Part shown: piece after piece, positions 42,868 to 52,070 of the stretch
How the letters are laid out: each line of letters opens with the position of its first letter
Numbering within the stretch: the stretch's first letter is position 1
Assembly: GCA_963706315.1 (NCBI GenBank)
Contig: CAVPMA010000015.1
Coordinates: 744,001-808,000 of the forward strand
From: CALMEC01 sp963706315
GTDB taxonomy: Bacteria; Actinomycetota; Thermoleophilia; Miltoncostaeales; Miltoncostaeaceae
Direction of reading: 5' to 3'
Length of the DNA: 64,000 bases
Notes under the pieces: model-generated
Seen by the model: only the letters and a program-made list of their open reading frames with translations
The model's database searches: none
Told to the model about the DNA's origin: nothing
Made by a program: the position numbers and the translations under genes

Positions 42868-43448
42868 ACGAGACGCCGTTCGCCGTCGTCGTCCTCGCGG
42901 CCGGGGCATCCCGCCGCCTCGGACGTCCGAAGCAGCTGCTCGAACTCGATGGCCGCCCGCTCCTGCAGCACGCCCTCGACGCCGCGTCGGCGGCGTCGCC
43001 TGCGCAGATCGTCGTGGTGCTCGGGCACCTCGCTCCCGAGATCCGCGCGTCGATCGATCTTCCGGCCGGCGCGGCCGTGACCGTGAACCCCGATTACGCC
43101 ACCGGCCAGGCATCCTCGCTTCGCGCCGGCATCGACGCGCTGGGGGACGCGATCGGGCGGGCGGTGATCGTGCTGGGCGATCAGCCGCGGGTCACCGGGG
43201 AAGCGATCCGGACGGTCGCGCTCGCCCCGGGGCCGATCGCACGGGCGACGTACGGCGGCGTCCCCGGCCACCCCGTGGCCTTCGATCGCGAGCTCTGGCC
43301 GGAGCTCACGGCGGTCGACGGCGACCGGGGCGCCCGGGATCTCCTCGTACGACACGCGGCGCGGGTCACCGCCGTGGAGCTCGGCGGCGAGCCGCCGTCC
43401 GACGTCGACACCGACGAGGACTATCTGCGGCTCACGTCGGGTCGCTGA
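42864..43448 (+). CDS. mocA: MocA-like nucleotidyltransferase (molybdopterin cytidylyltransferase)
   Basis: A 194-residue NTP-transferase. The signature LAAGASRRLGRPKQLLELDG (11-30) is close to the MobA/MocA nucleotide-binding motif, followed by NPDYATGQASSLRAGIDALG, VIVLGDQPRVTGEAIR and TYGGVPGHPVAFDRELWPEL. MocA links CMP to molybdopterin to make the cofactor of CO-dehydrogenase/xanthine-oxidase family enzymes. Its place beside cox genes supports that, but the local sequence also fits related nucleotidyltransferases. Confidence 0.8.
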   Translation: MNETPFAVVVLAAGASRRLGRPKQLLELDGRPLLQHALDAASAASPAQIVVVLGHLAPEIRASIDLPAGAAVTVNPDYATGQASSLRAGIDALGDAIGRAVIVLGDQPRVTGEAIRTVALAPGPIARATYGGVPGHPVAFDRELWPELTAVDGDRGARDLLVRHAARVTAVELGGEPPSDVDTDEDYLRLTSGR

Positions 43449-43452
43449 CCCG

Positions 43453-44553
43453 TCACAGGCGCCCGATGGCCTCGCAGGTCGCCTCGAGGTCGGCCAGGTT
43501 GTGGCCGGAGCCGAACAGGTCGACGTACGGGAGCGCTGCCGCCATGCCCCTGGCCAGCGGCTGGTAGTCGGGATTCTCCTGCAGGGGGTTGAGCCAGACC
43601 ACGCGGTGGGCCAGGCGGCGCAGGCGCTCCATCTGCGCCGCGAGGAGGTCGGGGTCGCCGACGTCCAGGCCGTCGGAGCAGATCACGACGACGGCTCCAC
43701 GCACCGTCTCGCCCTTGCCGTACCGGGCCAGGAGCTCGCGCACCGCGTCACCGATGCGGGTCCCGCCGTCCCAGTCGCGCGCCTCGGCGGCAGCGCGGCG
43801 CAGAGCCTCATCGGGCTTCGCGGTCCGCAGCACCCCGGTGAGCCGGGTGAGCCGCGTCCCGAACGTGAACGCCTCCCAGCGCTGGTCGGCGCGCAGCGCC
43901 GCGTGGGCGAAGATCAGCAGCGCCCGGGAGAACGACGACATCGATCCGGAGATGTCGAGCAGCAGGACGACCCGGCGCGGCCGCACGCGTCGCACCCGAT
44001 GCAGGAGCACGATGGGGTCCCCTCCGGTGCGAAGGGCCCGCCGGACCGTGCGTCGCGGGTCCAGGTCGCCGCGGCGCGCGCCGATCCGTCGGCGGGTGCG
44101 GCGCACCGGTGCGACGAGCCGGAGCCGGTTGACCGACCGCGCGAGCTGCCGCAGCTCGTCCTCGTCGAGCGACGCGAAGCTGCGCTGCCGCAGCCGCTCG
44201 GCCCGGCTCGCCTGCGTCGCGTCCTCCGGCACCTCGGCTTCGGGTGACGACTCGCTCAGGGCGACGTCGCGCTCCGAGATGGCCCCCTGGAGGTGCATCG
44301 GGGGAGGCGGCTTGCCCGGCCCCCCGTCGATCCCGTAGCCGAAGACCTCACCGAAGACCCGGTCATAGGTCGGGATGTCGTCGCGCCGACTGATCAGGGT
44401 TGCGCGACCCGCCCAGTAGAGCGAGCCGGGCGCGAGCGCCGTGGCCTGCGCGAACGACCTGAGTCGCCCCGTGCCCACCGTCAGGCCGGCGTGCCGCAGC
44501 GCATGACCGAACTCGACGATTCGCTCCACGCCGGCGGCCTGTGAGGGGATCAC
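43453..44553 (-). CDS. VWA-domain protein (CoxE-like)
   Basis: A 366-residue protein from GTG at 44553, three bases after the MoxR gene. The N-terminal region has FGHALRHAGLTVGTGRLRSF, and the C-terminal domain is VWA: VVLLLDISGSMSSFSRALLI (DxSxS metal site), then GTRIGDAVRELLARYG and VICSDGLDVGDPDLLAAQME. CoxE-type proteins act with the AAA+ CoxD in maturation of the molybdenum-sulfur-copper or related centre of CO-dehydrogenase family enzymes. It is on the opposite strand, divergent from the structural genes. Confidence 0.85.
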   Translation of the reverse strand: MIPSQAAGVERIVEFGHALRHAGLTVGTGRLRSFAQATALAPGSLYWAGRATLISRRDDIPTYDRVFGEVFGYGIDGGPGKPPPPMHLQGAISERDVALSESSPEAEVPEDATQASRAERLRQRSFASLDEDELRQLARSVNRLRLVAPVRRTRRRIGARRGDLDPRRTVRRALRTGGDPIVLLHRVRRVRPRRVVLLLDISGSMSSFSRALLIFAHAALRADQRWEAFTFGTRLTRLTGVLRTAKPDEALRRAAAEARDWDGGTRIGDAVRELLARYGKGETVRGAVVVICSDGLDVGDPDLLAAQMERLRRLAHRVVWLNPLQENPDYQPLARGMAAALPYVDLFGSGHNLADLEATCEAIGRL

Positions 44554-44555
44554 GG

Positions 44556-45428
44556 CTACCCGATGCCCAGGGCCTTCGCCAGGTCCGCTCGGACCCGGTC
44601 CTGGTCCTCGCGGTTCTTGATGACCCAGCCGAGCGTGTCGTTCGCGGCATCCTCGTCGAGCGGCGGCGCGCCCACGAGGTTGAGCGCGCGCGCCCAGTCG
44701 ACCGCCTCGGCGGGCCCCGGCGGCTTGGCCAGGTCCATCTCGCGCAGGCGCGCCACCGCGCCGGCGACGGCCTCGGCGAGCGTCGGTTCCGCCTCCGGCA
44801 CGCGAAGGCGGATGATCGCGACCTCCCGTTCGAGGCTCGGGTATTCCAGCCAGTGGTACAGGCAGCGCCGCTTGAGGGCGTCGTGCAGCTCGCGGGTGCG
44901 GTTCGAGGTGATCACCACCGCCGGCGGGGTGAGCGCGCGCACCGTGCCGATCTCGGGGATCGTGATCGCGAAGTCGGCGAGCACCTCGAGCAGGAACGCT
45001 TCGAACTCGTCGTCGGCGCGGTCGAGCTCGTCGATCAGGAGCACCGCGCCGGAGCCCTTGCGAATCGCCTGAAGCAGCGGCCGCTCGACGAGGAACTGCT
45101 CGCTGAAGAGCTCGGCGGTCCTGCGCTCCGGATCGGCCGTGCCGTCCTGGATCGCGCGCGCGTGCAGCAGCTGGCGGGAGTAGTCCCACTCGTACAGCGC
45201 CTGGCTCGCGTCGATGCCCTCGTAGCACTGAAGGCGGATGAGCTCCGCCCCGAGCGCGGTGGCGAGCGATCGCGCAGCCTCCGTCTTCCCGACACCGGGC
45301 TCGCCCTCGAGCAGGAGGGGGCGGTGCATCACGAGTGCGAGGTACATCGCGACCGCGAGTCCCTCGTCGCAGAGGTAGTCGGCCTGCGCCAGGCGGGCGG
45401 CGAGATCGGCGGGTGAGGCGACGTTCAC
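44556..45428 (-). CDS. MoxR-family AAA+ ATPase (CoxD-like)
   Basis: A 290-residue ATPase starting at GTG 45428 (NVASPADLAARLAQADYLCD). Walker A GEPGVGKT at 42-49, Walker B VLLIDELDRADDEFEAFLLE, sensor SNRTRELHDALKRRCLYHWL with the arginine finger. MoxR-type ATPases act with VWA proteins (the next gene) as maturation chaperones, as CoxD/CoxE do for CO dehydrogenase. An in-frame upstream start (45512) would add an Arg-rich leader that is not family-like. Confidence 0.9.
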   Translation of the reverse strand: MNVASPADLAARLAQADYLCDEGLAVAMYLALVMHRPLLLEGEPGVGKTEAARSLATALGAELIRLQCYEGIDASQALYEWDYSRQLLHARAIQDGTADPERRTAELFSEQFLVERPLLQAIRKGSGAVLLIDELDRADDEFEAFLLEVLADFAITIPEIGTVRALTPPAVVITSNRTRELHDALKRRCLYHWLEYPSLEREVAIIRLRVPEAEPTLAEAVAGAVARLREMDLAKPPGPAEAVDWARALNLVGAPPLDEDAANDTLGWVIKNREDQDRVRADLAKALGIG

Positions 45429-45530
45429 GGGCGAAAGCGTAGCCGTCTGCGCGGTTCGCGGGTGCCGGTTGCCGTCGCCGCGCCCGAGGCGTAGCGTCCA
45501 ACTTTGCGACACCCGTTACGTGGAGCGCGC

Positions 45531-46535
45531 ATGCGAGCAGTCCTTCCAACGCTTGAACGGTGGGCTCGGGCGGGGACCCGAGCGGCGGTCGCGACCGTCG
45601 TCTCCGTCGAGCGAAGCGCGCCCCGCGGTCCGGGTTCGGTCATGGCGCTGAGCGAGACGGGGGAGATCGCCGGGTCCGTGACCGGAGGCTGCGTGGAGCC
45701 CGATGTCGTCCTCGCCGCAGAGGCGGTGCTCGACGGTGGCCCAGCGCAGCTCCGTTCGTACGGCATCGCCGACGAGGAGGCCTATGCAGTGGGCCTCCCC
45801 TGCGGCGGTGCCGTCCGGATCTTCGTCGAGGCGATGGATCCGGATGTCGTCGCCCGCCTCGCCGAGGCGGTTCGCGACGAGACGTCGCTCGCGGTGGTCT
45901 CGCGGATCGCCGGCGACCACATCGGCGACCGGGTCGTCACCGATGCGGACGGCGCCGACGACGAGGTCGCCCAGCTCATCCGCGCCGGCGACAGCGGCGC
46001 GGTGGGAGCCGGCGACGACGAGCGCTTCGTGCTCACGGTCGCGCCGCGGCCGCGGATGTACGTGTTCGGGGCGATCGACTTCGCCTCGTCGCTCGCGACG
46101 CTCGGCCGGTTCCTCGGCTACCACGTGACCGTGTGCGACGCCCGCGCGGCGTTCGTCACGCGGGAGCGGTTCCCCGACGCCGACGAGCTCGTCGTCCAAT
46201 GGCCGCACGAGCTCATCGCGGGCGCGCACATCGACGAGCGCAGCGCGATCTGCGTGCTCACCCACGACGCGAAGTTCGACGTGCCCGCCCTGCAGGCCGC
46301 CCTCAAGACCCGCGCCGGGTACATCGGCGCGATGGGCAGCCGGCGCACCACTGCCCGGCGCGAGGAGCGGCTGCGCGAGGAGGGTCTCACCGACCGTGAC
46401 CTGGCGCGCATCCACGCGCCGATCGGTCTGTCCATCAGTTCAAAGACGCCACAGGAAGTGGCTGTGGCGATCGGAGCCCAGATCATTCAATCCATGCGTA
46501 CGCGTACCGACCACGTCGCGGGCGTGAGCCGGTGA
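45531..46535 (+). CDS. XdhC/CoxI-family maturation protein
   Basis: A 334-residue protein with XdhC_CoxI N-terminal features (TRAAVATVVSVERSAPRGPG, SVTGGCVEPDVVLAAEAVLD, CGGAVRIFVE). A C-terminal Rossmann domain follows (MYVFGAIDFASSLATLGRFL, VVQWPHELIAG, ICVLTHDAKFDVPALQAALK, YIGAMGSRRTTARREERLRE). XdhC-like proteins bind and sulfurate the molybdenum cofactor before insertion. Its stop overlaps the GTG start of the coxG-like gene. This starts the structural-gene operon. Confidence 0.9.
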   Translation: MRAVLPTLERWARAGTRAAVATVVSVERSAPRGPGSVMALSETGEIAGSVTGGCVEPDVVLAAEAVLDGGPAQLRSYGIADEEAYAVGLPCGGAVRIFVEAMDPDVVARLAEAVRDETSLAVVSRIAGDHIGDRVVTDADGADDEVAQLIRAGDSGAVGAGDDERFVLTVAPRPRMYVFGAIDFASSLATLGRFLGYHVTVCDARAAFVTRERFPDADELVVQWPHELIAGAHIDERSAICVLTHDAKFDVPALQAALKTRAGYIGAMGSRRTTARREERLREEGLTDRDLARIHAPIGLSISSKTPQEVAVAIGAQIIQSMRTRTDHVAGVSR

Positions 46536-47212
46536 TCATCGAGAACACGTTCGAGGTGCCCGGCACGCCCGACCAGACGCTCAAGCTGCTGCTGGACGCA
46601 AAGCGGGTGGTTCCGTGCATGCCGGGCGCCGAGCTGGTCGAGATGGTCGACGACCGCAATTGGCGGGCGAAGATGCGCGTGCGCCTCGGCCCCGTGGGAA
46701 TGGACTTCGACAACAAGATCGAGCTGGTCGAGATCGACGAGGCAAACGGCGTCGTCAAGATGAACGTCAGCGGCCGCGACACGCGCGGCAAGGGCGGGGC
46801 CGACGGCACGGTGGAGGCGCGCTTTGCCGCCATCGACTCCGGCACCCGCGTCGACATGACCACCGACCTGCGCTTCTCCGGCCAGGCCGCGCAGCTCGGC
46901 CGGCCGAACGTCGTGCAGGACGTCGCCTCGAAGCTCGTCGGCGACTTCGCCGGCTGCCTCGGCCAGCAGATGAACTTCCAGGCCGCCACCGAGGCGGCCA
47001 CGAGCGACGGGGATCCGGCCACGGCGCCGCCGCCCCCGCCGCCTGCGCCGGCAGCGAAGCCCCTGTCCGGCTTCGCGGTACTCATGACCGCCATCAGCGG
47101 CGCCATCAAACGCGTGTTTCGAAAGCCAGCAGCGAAGACACTCTTGGCCCTTGCGGGCCTCACCGCCGCCGTCATCGCGGCCACCAAACGCTTGCAACGG
47201 AAAGGGGGCTGA
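46532..47212 (+). CDS. coxG: CoxG-family protein (SRPBCC fold)
   Basis: A 226-residue protein. The first 150 residues are a CoxG/SRPBCC domain: IENTFEVPGTPDQTLKLLLD, VPCMPGAELVEMVDDRNWRA, KGGADGTVEARFAAIDSGTR, LGRPNVVQDVASKLVGDFAG. A Pro-rich linker (TAPPPPPPAPAAKPL) then leads to a membrane-anchor-like segment TLLALAGLTAAVIAATKR. CoxG proteins help recruit CO dehydrogenase to the membrane and, by recent work on the family, may shuttle quinone. Overlaps the XdhC stop and precedes coxS by 3 bases. Confidence 0.9.
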   Translation: MIIENTFEVPGTPDQTLKLLLDAKRVVPCMPGAELVEMVDDRNWRAKMRVRLGPVGMDFDNKIELVEIDEANGVVKMNVSGRDTRGKGGADGTVEARFAAIDSGTRVDMTTDLRFSGQAAQLGRPNVVQDVASKLVGDFAGCLGQQMNFQAATEAATSDGDPATAPPPPPPAPAAKPLSGFAVLMTAISGAIKRVFRKPAAKTLLALAGLTAAVIAATKRLQRKGG

Positions 47213-47215
47213 CCC

Positions 47216-47674
47216 GTGGGACGCATCGCCGTCACCGTCAACGGGCAACGCCACGAAGTCGATGTGGAGCCACGTGACCTCCTCGTCTACACGCTGCGGG
47301 AGCAGCTGGGGCTTACGGGCACGAACGTGGGGTGCGACACGTCGAGCTGTGGCACCTGCACCGTCCACTTGAACGGTGAGTCAGTCAAGTCATGCACCGT
47401 CCTGGCCGTCCAGGCGGACGGGCAGGAGGTCACTACCATCGAGGGGCTCGCCACCAACGGCGCCATGCACCCGATGCAGGAGGCCTTCACCGAGCACCAC
47501 GCCCTGCAGTGCGGGTACTGCACGCCGGGGATGATCATGGCCGCGGTCAGTCTGCTCGAGGACCACCCCTCGCCCACGGAGGACGAGATCCGCCACGGGC
47601 TGGAGGGGAACCTCTGCCGTTGCACCGGCTACCACAACATCGTCAAGGCCGTTCAGGCCGCGGCGGGAGCATAG
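47216..47674 (+). CDS. coxS: 2Fe-2S small subunit of xanthine-oxidase-family enzyme (CoxS)
   Basis: A 152-residue electron-transfer subunit. Plant-type cluster: CDTSSCGTCTVHLNGESVKS and the fourth Cys of the set. The second cluster: ALQCGYCTPGMIMAAVSLLE and NLCRCTGYHNIVKAVQA. Standard length. It is the first of the S-L-M set in the form II order, with large and medium subunit genes following. Confidence 0.95.
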   Translation: MGRIAVTVNGQRHEVDVEPRDLLVYTLREQLGLTGTNVGCDTSSCGTCTVHLNGESVKSCTVLAVQADGQEVTTIEGLATNGAMHPMQEAFTEHHALQCGYCTPGMIMAAVSLLEDHPSPTEDEIRHGLEGNLCRCTGYHNIVKAVQAAAGA

Positions 47675-47683
47675 GAGGCGACC

Positions 47684-50068
47684 ATGGCAACCACCGAAGT
47701 CCCGTCAGGCGCCATTGGCCAGCGCCACCTGCGCAAGGAGGACCCCGAGCTCATCACCGGCCAGGGCCGGTACGTCGACAACATCTCGATTCCCGGGATG
47801 CTCTGGGTGTATGTCGTGCGCAGCCCGTATGCGCACGCGACGATCAAGGGCATCGACACCTCCAAGGCCGAAGTGGCCGAGGGCGTCGTCGGGGTGTATA
47901 CCGGCGAGACCCTCGAGTTCGCGGGACCGCTGGTCATGGCGTGGCCGATCAACGACCAGGTCAAGAACCCGGCGCACTTCCCGCTCACCAAGGACAAGGC
48001 CCGCTACGTCGGCGACCCCGTCGCCGTGGTCGTGGCCGACAGCCGGGCGAACGCGAAGGACGCGGCCGAGCTCGTCGAGGTCGACTGGGAGCCGCACCCG
48101 GCGGTGACCGACATCAAGGCCGCCCTGGCCGACGGCGCGCCGATCGTGCACGAGGAGTTCGGCACGAACAACGCCGGCGACTGGGTCTTCGAGCGCGACT
48201 CGCCCGCGCCGCGCAGGAACCCCACCGCGGCGTACTTCGACGACCCGGATCTCGTCAAGATCAAGGAGGAGTACTACCTCGCCCGGCTCATCCCGAACGC
48301 GATGGAGCCCCGGGGCGTCGTCGTCGACGTCACTCCCTCGATGGGCGAGTTCACGGTGTTCTCCTCCACCCAGATCCCCCACATCCTCCGCACCACGCTC
48401 ACCATCACGTGCGGCATCCCCGAGGCGAAGCTTCGCGTGGTCGCCCCGGACGTCGGTGGCGGGTTCGGATCCAAGCTCGAGGCATACCCGGAGGACGCGA
48501 TCTGCCTTGCGCTGGCAAAGACGCTACGTCGGCCGGTCAAATGGATCGAGGAGCGGTCCGAGGGTTACCTCGCGACGCTGCACGGCCGTGAGATGTACCA
48601 GACAATCGAGCTCGCGGCGACGAAGGACGGGGTCCTCAAGGCGGTGCGGGTCAGCCTGCTCGCCTCGATGGGCGCGTATCTGCGCATCATCACGCCCGGC
48701 ATTCCGATGCTGGGCGCGTGGCTCTACGCCGGGCCGTACGACTGCGACGCCTATGACTTCCAGTACACCAACGTCTTCACGAACAACACGTTCACCGACG
48801 CCTACCGCGGCGCCGGGCGCCCCGAGGCCACCTACGCGATCGAGCGGGCAATGGACGCGCTGGCGCGCGAGCTGGGCATGGATCCGATCGACCTGCGGAT
48901 GAAGAACTTCATCACCGACGACAAGTTCCCCAATTACACGATGGTGAGCGGGCTGACGATCGACTCGGGCAACTACCGGGGCACCACCGAGAAGTTGCTC
49001 GAACGGCTCGATTACGCGGACATCCGCAGGCGGCAGGCCGAGAGCCGGGCCGACGGCCGCAGCAAGGTCATCGGCGTCGGGTTCTCCACCTGGCTCGAGA
49101 TGTGCGGCATCGCCCCGTCGCGGGTGCTGGCAGCGCTCAAGTACATCGCCGGCGGCTGGGACGCCGCCACGATCGAGTTCCTCCCCACCGGGACGGTGCG
49201 GGTGCTCACCGGCGTCTCGCCGCACGGCCAGGGCAACGTCACGACGATGGCCCAGATCGTCGCCGACCAACTCGGCGTGCCGTTCGACAACGTCGAGGTG
49301 CTGCACGGCGACAGCCAAGTGGTGCCGCTCGGGCTCGACACCTACGGCAGCCGTGGGCTGGCCGTCGGCGGCGTCGCCCTCTACAAGGCCGGCGAGAAGA
49401 TCATCGCGAAGGCGCGGACGCTCGCGGCCCACCAGCTCGAGTGCGCCGAGGACGACCTGGAGTTCGCCGGTGGCGACTTCACCGTCAAGGGAACCGACAA
49501 GAGCGTCAACATCGCGGCTCTCGGGTTCGCGGCGTGGGCGGCGCACGACCTGCCCGACGGGATGGAGCCCGGCCTCACCGCCAACCACCTGTACGACCCG
49601 CCCAACTTCAGCTGGCCCAACGGCTCGCACGCGTGCGTCGTGGAGGTCGACACCGATACCGGCGCGGTCGAGATCCTCCGCTACGTCGCGGTGGACGACT
49701 GCGGCGTGCAGATCAACCCGAACATCGTCGAGGGGCAGCTGCACGGCGGCATCACGCAAGGCATCGCCGAGGCGCTCTACGAAGAGGCGAAGTACGACGC
49801 TGAGGGCAACCTGCTGACCGGGTCGATGATCAACTACATGATTCCGGGGCCGCCGGAGCTCCCGTCGTACGAGCTGGACCACACCGTCACGCCGAGCCCG
49901 ACCAACCCCCTTGGGGTCAAGGGGATCGGCGAGGCCGGCACGATCGCCGCGCCGCCGGCGGTCATCAACGCCATCGTCGACGCCCTTTCGCACCTCGGCG
50001 TCACCAACGTCGAACGGCCGGCCACGCCGGAGCGAGTGTGGCGCGCGATCCAGGAGGCCAAGTCATGA
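47684..50068 (+). CDS. coxL: Molybdo-hydroxylase large subunit, form II CoxL-like
   Basis: A 794-residue molybdenum-binding subunit. The active-site loop is DAYRGAGRPEATY, with AYRGAGR at residues 373-379 (DNA 48800-48820), which is the form II signature rather than the form I AYxCSFR that binds the copper ion of genuine CO dehydrogenase. RHLRKEDPELITGQGRYVDN begins the domain, with GVSPHGQGNVTTMAQIVADQ and the active-site Glu in KGIGEAGTIAAPPA. Form II enzymes may oxidise CO slowly or act on other aldehyde or heteroaromatic substrates. ATGA overlap with coxM. Confidence 0.93.
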   Translation: MATTEVPSGAIGQRHLRKEDPELITGQGRYVDNISIPGMLWVYVVRSPYAHATIKGIDTSKAEVAEGVVGVYTGETLEFAGPLVMAWPINDQVKNPAHFPLTKDKARYVGDPVAVVVADSRANAKDAAELVEVDWEPHPAVTDIKAALADGAPIVHEEFGTNNAGDWVFERDSPAPRRNPTAAYFDDPDLVKIKEEYYLARLIPNAMEPRGVVVDVTPSMGEFTVFSSTQIPHILRTTLTITCGIPEAKLRVVAPDVGGGFGSKLEAYPEDAICLALAKTLRRPVKWIEERSEGYLATLHGREMYQTIELAATKDGVLKAVRVSLLASMGAYLRIITPGIPMLGAWLYAGPYDCDAYDFQYTNVFTNNTFTDAYRGAGRPEATYAIERAMDALARELGMDPIDLRMKNFITDDKFPNYTMVSGLTIDSGNYRGTTEKLLERLDYADIRRRQAESRADGRSKVIGVGFSTWLEMCGIAPSRVLAALKYIAGGWDAATIEFLPTGTVRVLTGVSPHGQGNVTTMAQIVADQLGVPFDNVEVLHGDSQVVPLGLDTYGSRGLAVGGVALYKAGEKIIAKARTLAAHQLECAEDDLEFAGGDFTVKGTDKSVNIAALGFAAWAAHDLPDGMEPGLTANHLYDPPNFSWPNGSHACVVEVDTDTGAVEILRYVAVDDCGVQINPNIVEGQLHGGITQGIAEALYEEAKYDAEGNLLTGSMINYMIPGPPELPSYELDHTVTPSPTNPLGVKGIGEAGTIAAPPAVINAIVDALSHLGVTNVERPATPERVWRAIQEAKS

Positions 50069-50880
50069 TCCCGTCCAAGTTCGACTACAAGGTCGCCGAA
50101 TCGGTCGACCACGCGGTGGAGCTGCTCGGGCAGAACCCGGACGCCAAGCTCCTGGCCGGCGGCCACTCGCTGATACCGCTCATGAAGACCCGCCTCGCGC
50201 GGCCGTCGATGCTCATCGACATCGGCCGCGTGGGGATGAGCGGCGTCAGCGACGGCGGCGACCACCTGGTCGTCGGCGCGCTCACCCGTCACCACGACCT
50301 GGAGCACAACGACCTCGCGAAGCAGCACGTCCCGATCCTCGCCCACACGGCGGGGATGGTGGGCGACCGCCAGGTCCGCCACCGCGGGACCATCGGCGGG
50401 TCGTGCGCCCACGGGGACCCGGCGTCGGACCTGCCGACGATCTGCCGGCTCCTCGACGCGACGTTCGTAGCCCACGGGCCGGGCGGGTCGCGGCAGATCG
50501 CCGCGGCCGACTTCTTCCAAGGGTTCCTCCAGACGGCCCTCGCCGAGAACGAAGTCCTGACCGAGATCCACATCCCGAAGACCGGCGGGGCCGGGTGGAG
50601 CTACATCAAGTTCCGCCAGCGAGCGCTCGACTGGGCCACGGTCGGCGTCGCCGCGGTGGTGAACGGCGGCGCGAAGATCGCGTTCACCAACATGGGGCAG
50701 ACCACCATCCGCGCGAGCGCCGCCGAGGCCGCGTTCGGATCGGGCGGCGCGGCAGCGGCGTCAGCCGCGGCGACGGAGGGGACCGACCCGCCGAGCGACA
50801 CGTGGGCGACCGCGGACTTCCGCCGCCACCTCGCGCAGGTGCTCACCGGCCGGGCCCTGGCGGAGGCCGCCGCGAGGTAG
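50065..50880 (+). CDS. coxM: FAD-binding medium subunit (CoxM-like)
   Basis: A 271-residue FAD subunit. FAD-binding motifs: LLAGGHSLIPLMKTRLARPS (the AGGHS loop) and HRGTIGGSCAHGDPASDLPT (TIGG), in standard order. C-terminal CO_deh_flav_C region includes GAGWSYIKFRQRALDWATVG. Completes the S-L-M set and is followed by a strong hairpin. Confidence 0.93.
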   Translation: MIPSKFDYKVAESVDHAVELLGQNPDAKLLAGGHSLIPLMKTRLARPSMLIDIGRVGMSGVSDGGDHLVVGALTRHHDLEHNDLAKQHVPILAHTAGMVGDRQVRHRGTIGGSCAHGDPASDLPTICRLLDATFVAHGPGGSRQIAAADFFQGFLQTALAENEVLTEIHIPKTGGAGWSYIKFRQRALDWATVGVAAVVNGGAKIAFTNMGQTTIRASAAEAAFGSGGAAAASAAATEGTDPPSDTWATADFRRHLAQVLTGRALAEAAAR

Positions 50881-50891
50881 TGGCACCACTT

Positions 50892-50924
50892 GTCCCGGTG
50901 CACGTCGGCGGCGTGCACCGGGAC
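50892..50924 (+). terminator. Hairpin after coxM
   Basis: GTCCCGGTGCACG and CGTGCACCGGGAC form a perfect 13-bp stem with a 7-base loop, 11 bases after the coxM stop. It should end the cox operon. Confidence 0.8.
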
Positions 50925-51052
50925 GCCAGCGAGCAGTCCCGGCACGTGACCTGACGTTCCTGAGGAGCCGACGTGTCAAGGCAAGTGTCTGACAGCGAGT
51001 GTCACGAAGCCCCCGTCCGGCAACGGGGTTCGGGAGAGAGCGCTAACCTCCG

Positions 51053-52063
51053 ATGATGGCGCAAGCATCGCCAGATGCCCTCCTCGACGGCTTCGGCCGC
51101 GTCCACCGCGCGCTGCGACTCTCGGTGACCGACCGCTGCAACCTGCGCTGCCGGTACTGCATGCCCGCCGAGGGCATGGACTGGCTCCCGAAGGAGCACG
51201 TGCTCGACTTCGAGGAGATCGAGCGGCTCGTCCGGATCATGGCCGGCATGGGCGTCGGCGACATCCGCGTCACCGGAGGCGAGCCCCTCGTCCGGCGCGA
51301 CCTGCCGAAGCTCGTCGGCAGGATCAGCGCGATCGACGCGATCCGCGAGGTGTCGATCACCACCAACGGGGTGCTCCTCGCCGACCAGGTCGACGACCTC
51401 GTCGCCGCCGGCCTCGCGCGGGTGAACGTGAGCGTCGACTCTCTCGACCCCGAGCGGTTCGCGGCGATCACCCGGCGCGACGACCTCGGGCGGGTCATCG
51501 AGGGGCTCGCCGCCTGCGAACGGCACGAGACGCTCCGGCCGATCAAGGTCAACGCGGTGCTGCTGCGCGGCCTGTCCGAGCCCGACGTCCTGCCCCTCGC
51601 GGAGTTCGCCCGCCACCGACCCTATGTGGTGCGGTTCATCGAGGTCATGCCGCTCGACGCGCCGCGGGATTGGGAGCGCACGTCGGTGCTGTCCGGCGCC
51701 GAGGTGCGGGCGATGGTGGAGGAACGCTGGCCGCTGGTGCCCCTCGACCGCGAACGCCCGTCGGCGCCCGGCACCCGCTGGGGATTCGCCGACGGCGCCG
51801 GCGAGCTGCAGTTCGTCTCGTCCGTCACCGAGTCGTTTTGCGCCTCGTGCGATCGGCTCCGCCTCACCGCCGACGGGCAGCTTCGGACGTGCCTGTTCGC
51901 GGAGGACGAGACCGACCTGCGCGGGGTGCTCCGGGCAGGAGCGACCGACGCCGAGATCGAAGCGATCGTGCGCGACGCCGTTGCCGCGAAGGGGCCCGGG
52001 CATGGGATGGAGCGCCCCGACTGGACGTACACGGGCCGCCCCATGAGCCTCATCGGGGGCTGA
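51053..52063 (+). CDS. moaA: GTP 3',8-cyclase MoaA
   Basis: A 336-residue radical SAM enzyme, the first step of molybdopterin synthesis. The N-terminal SAM cluster motif is SVTDRCNLRCRYCMPAEGMD (Cys29, Cys33, Cys36), with GGEPLVRRDLPKL, TTNGVLLADQVDDL and the second cluster FCASCDRLRLTADGQLRTCL. It ends PMSLIGG, matching the double-Gly end needed for function. It is placed next to the cox operon it would serve, though separated by a terminator. Confidence 0.96.
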   Translation: MMAQASPDALLDGFGRVHRALRLSVTDRCNLRCRYCMPAEGMDWLPKEHVLDFEEIERLVRIMAGMGVGDIRVTGGEPLVRRDLPKLVGRISAIDAIREVSITTNGVLLADQVDDLVAAGLARVNVSVDSLDPERFAAITRRDDLGRVIEGLAACERHETLRPIKVNAVLLRGLSEPDVLPLAEFARHRPYVVRFIEVMPLDAPRDWERTSVLSGAEVRAMVEERWPLVPLDRERPSAPGTRWGFADGAGELQFVSSVTESFCASCDRLRLTADGQLRTCLFAEDETDLRGVLRAGATDAEIEAIVRDAVAAKGPGHGMERPDWTYTGRPMSLIGG

Positions 52064-52070
52064 CGCCCGT

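Noticed and set aside
40272..43355. 1027-codon minus-strand frame across the DUF255 and J-domain genes
   Set aside because: It is out of frame with the DUF255 protein and antisense to the J-domain and MocA-like genes; no motif is seen.
44554..45549. Upstream extension of the VWA gene through the MoxR gene on the same strand
   Set aside because: The extension is a +1-type shadow of the MoxR coding frame; the GTG at 44553, 3 bases after the MoxR stop, is the natural start.
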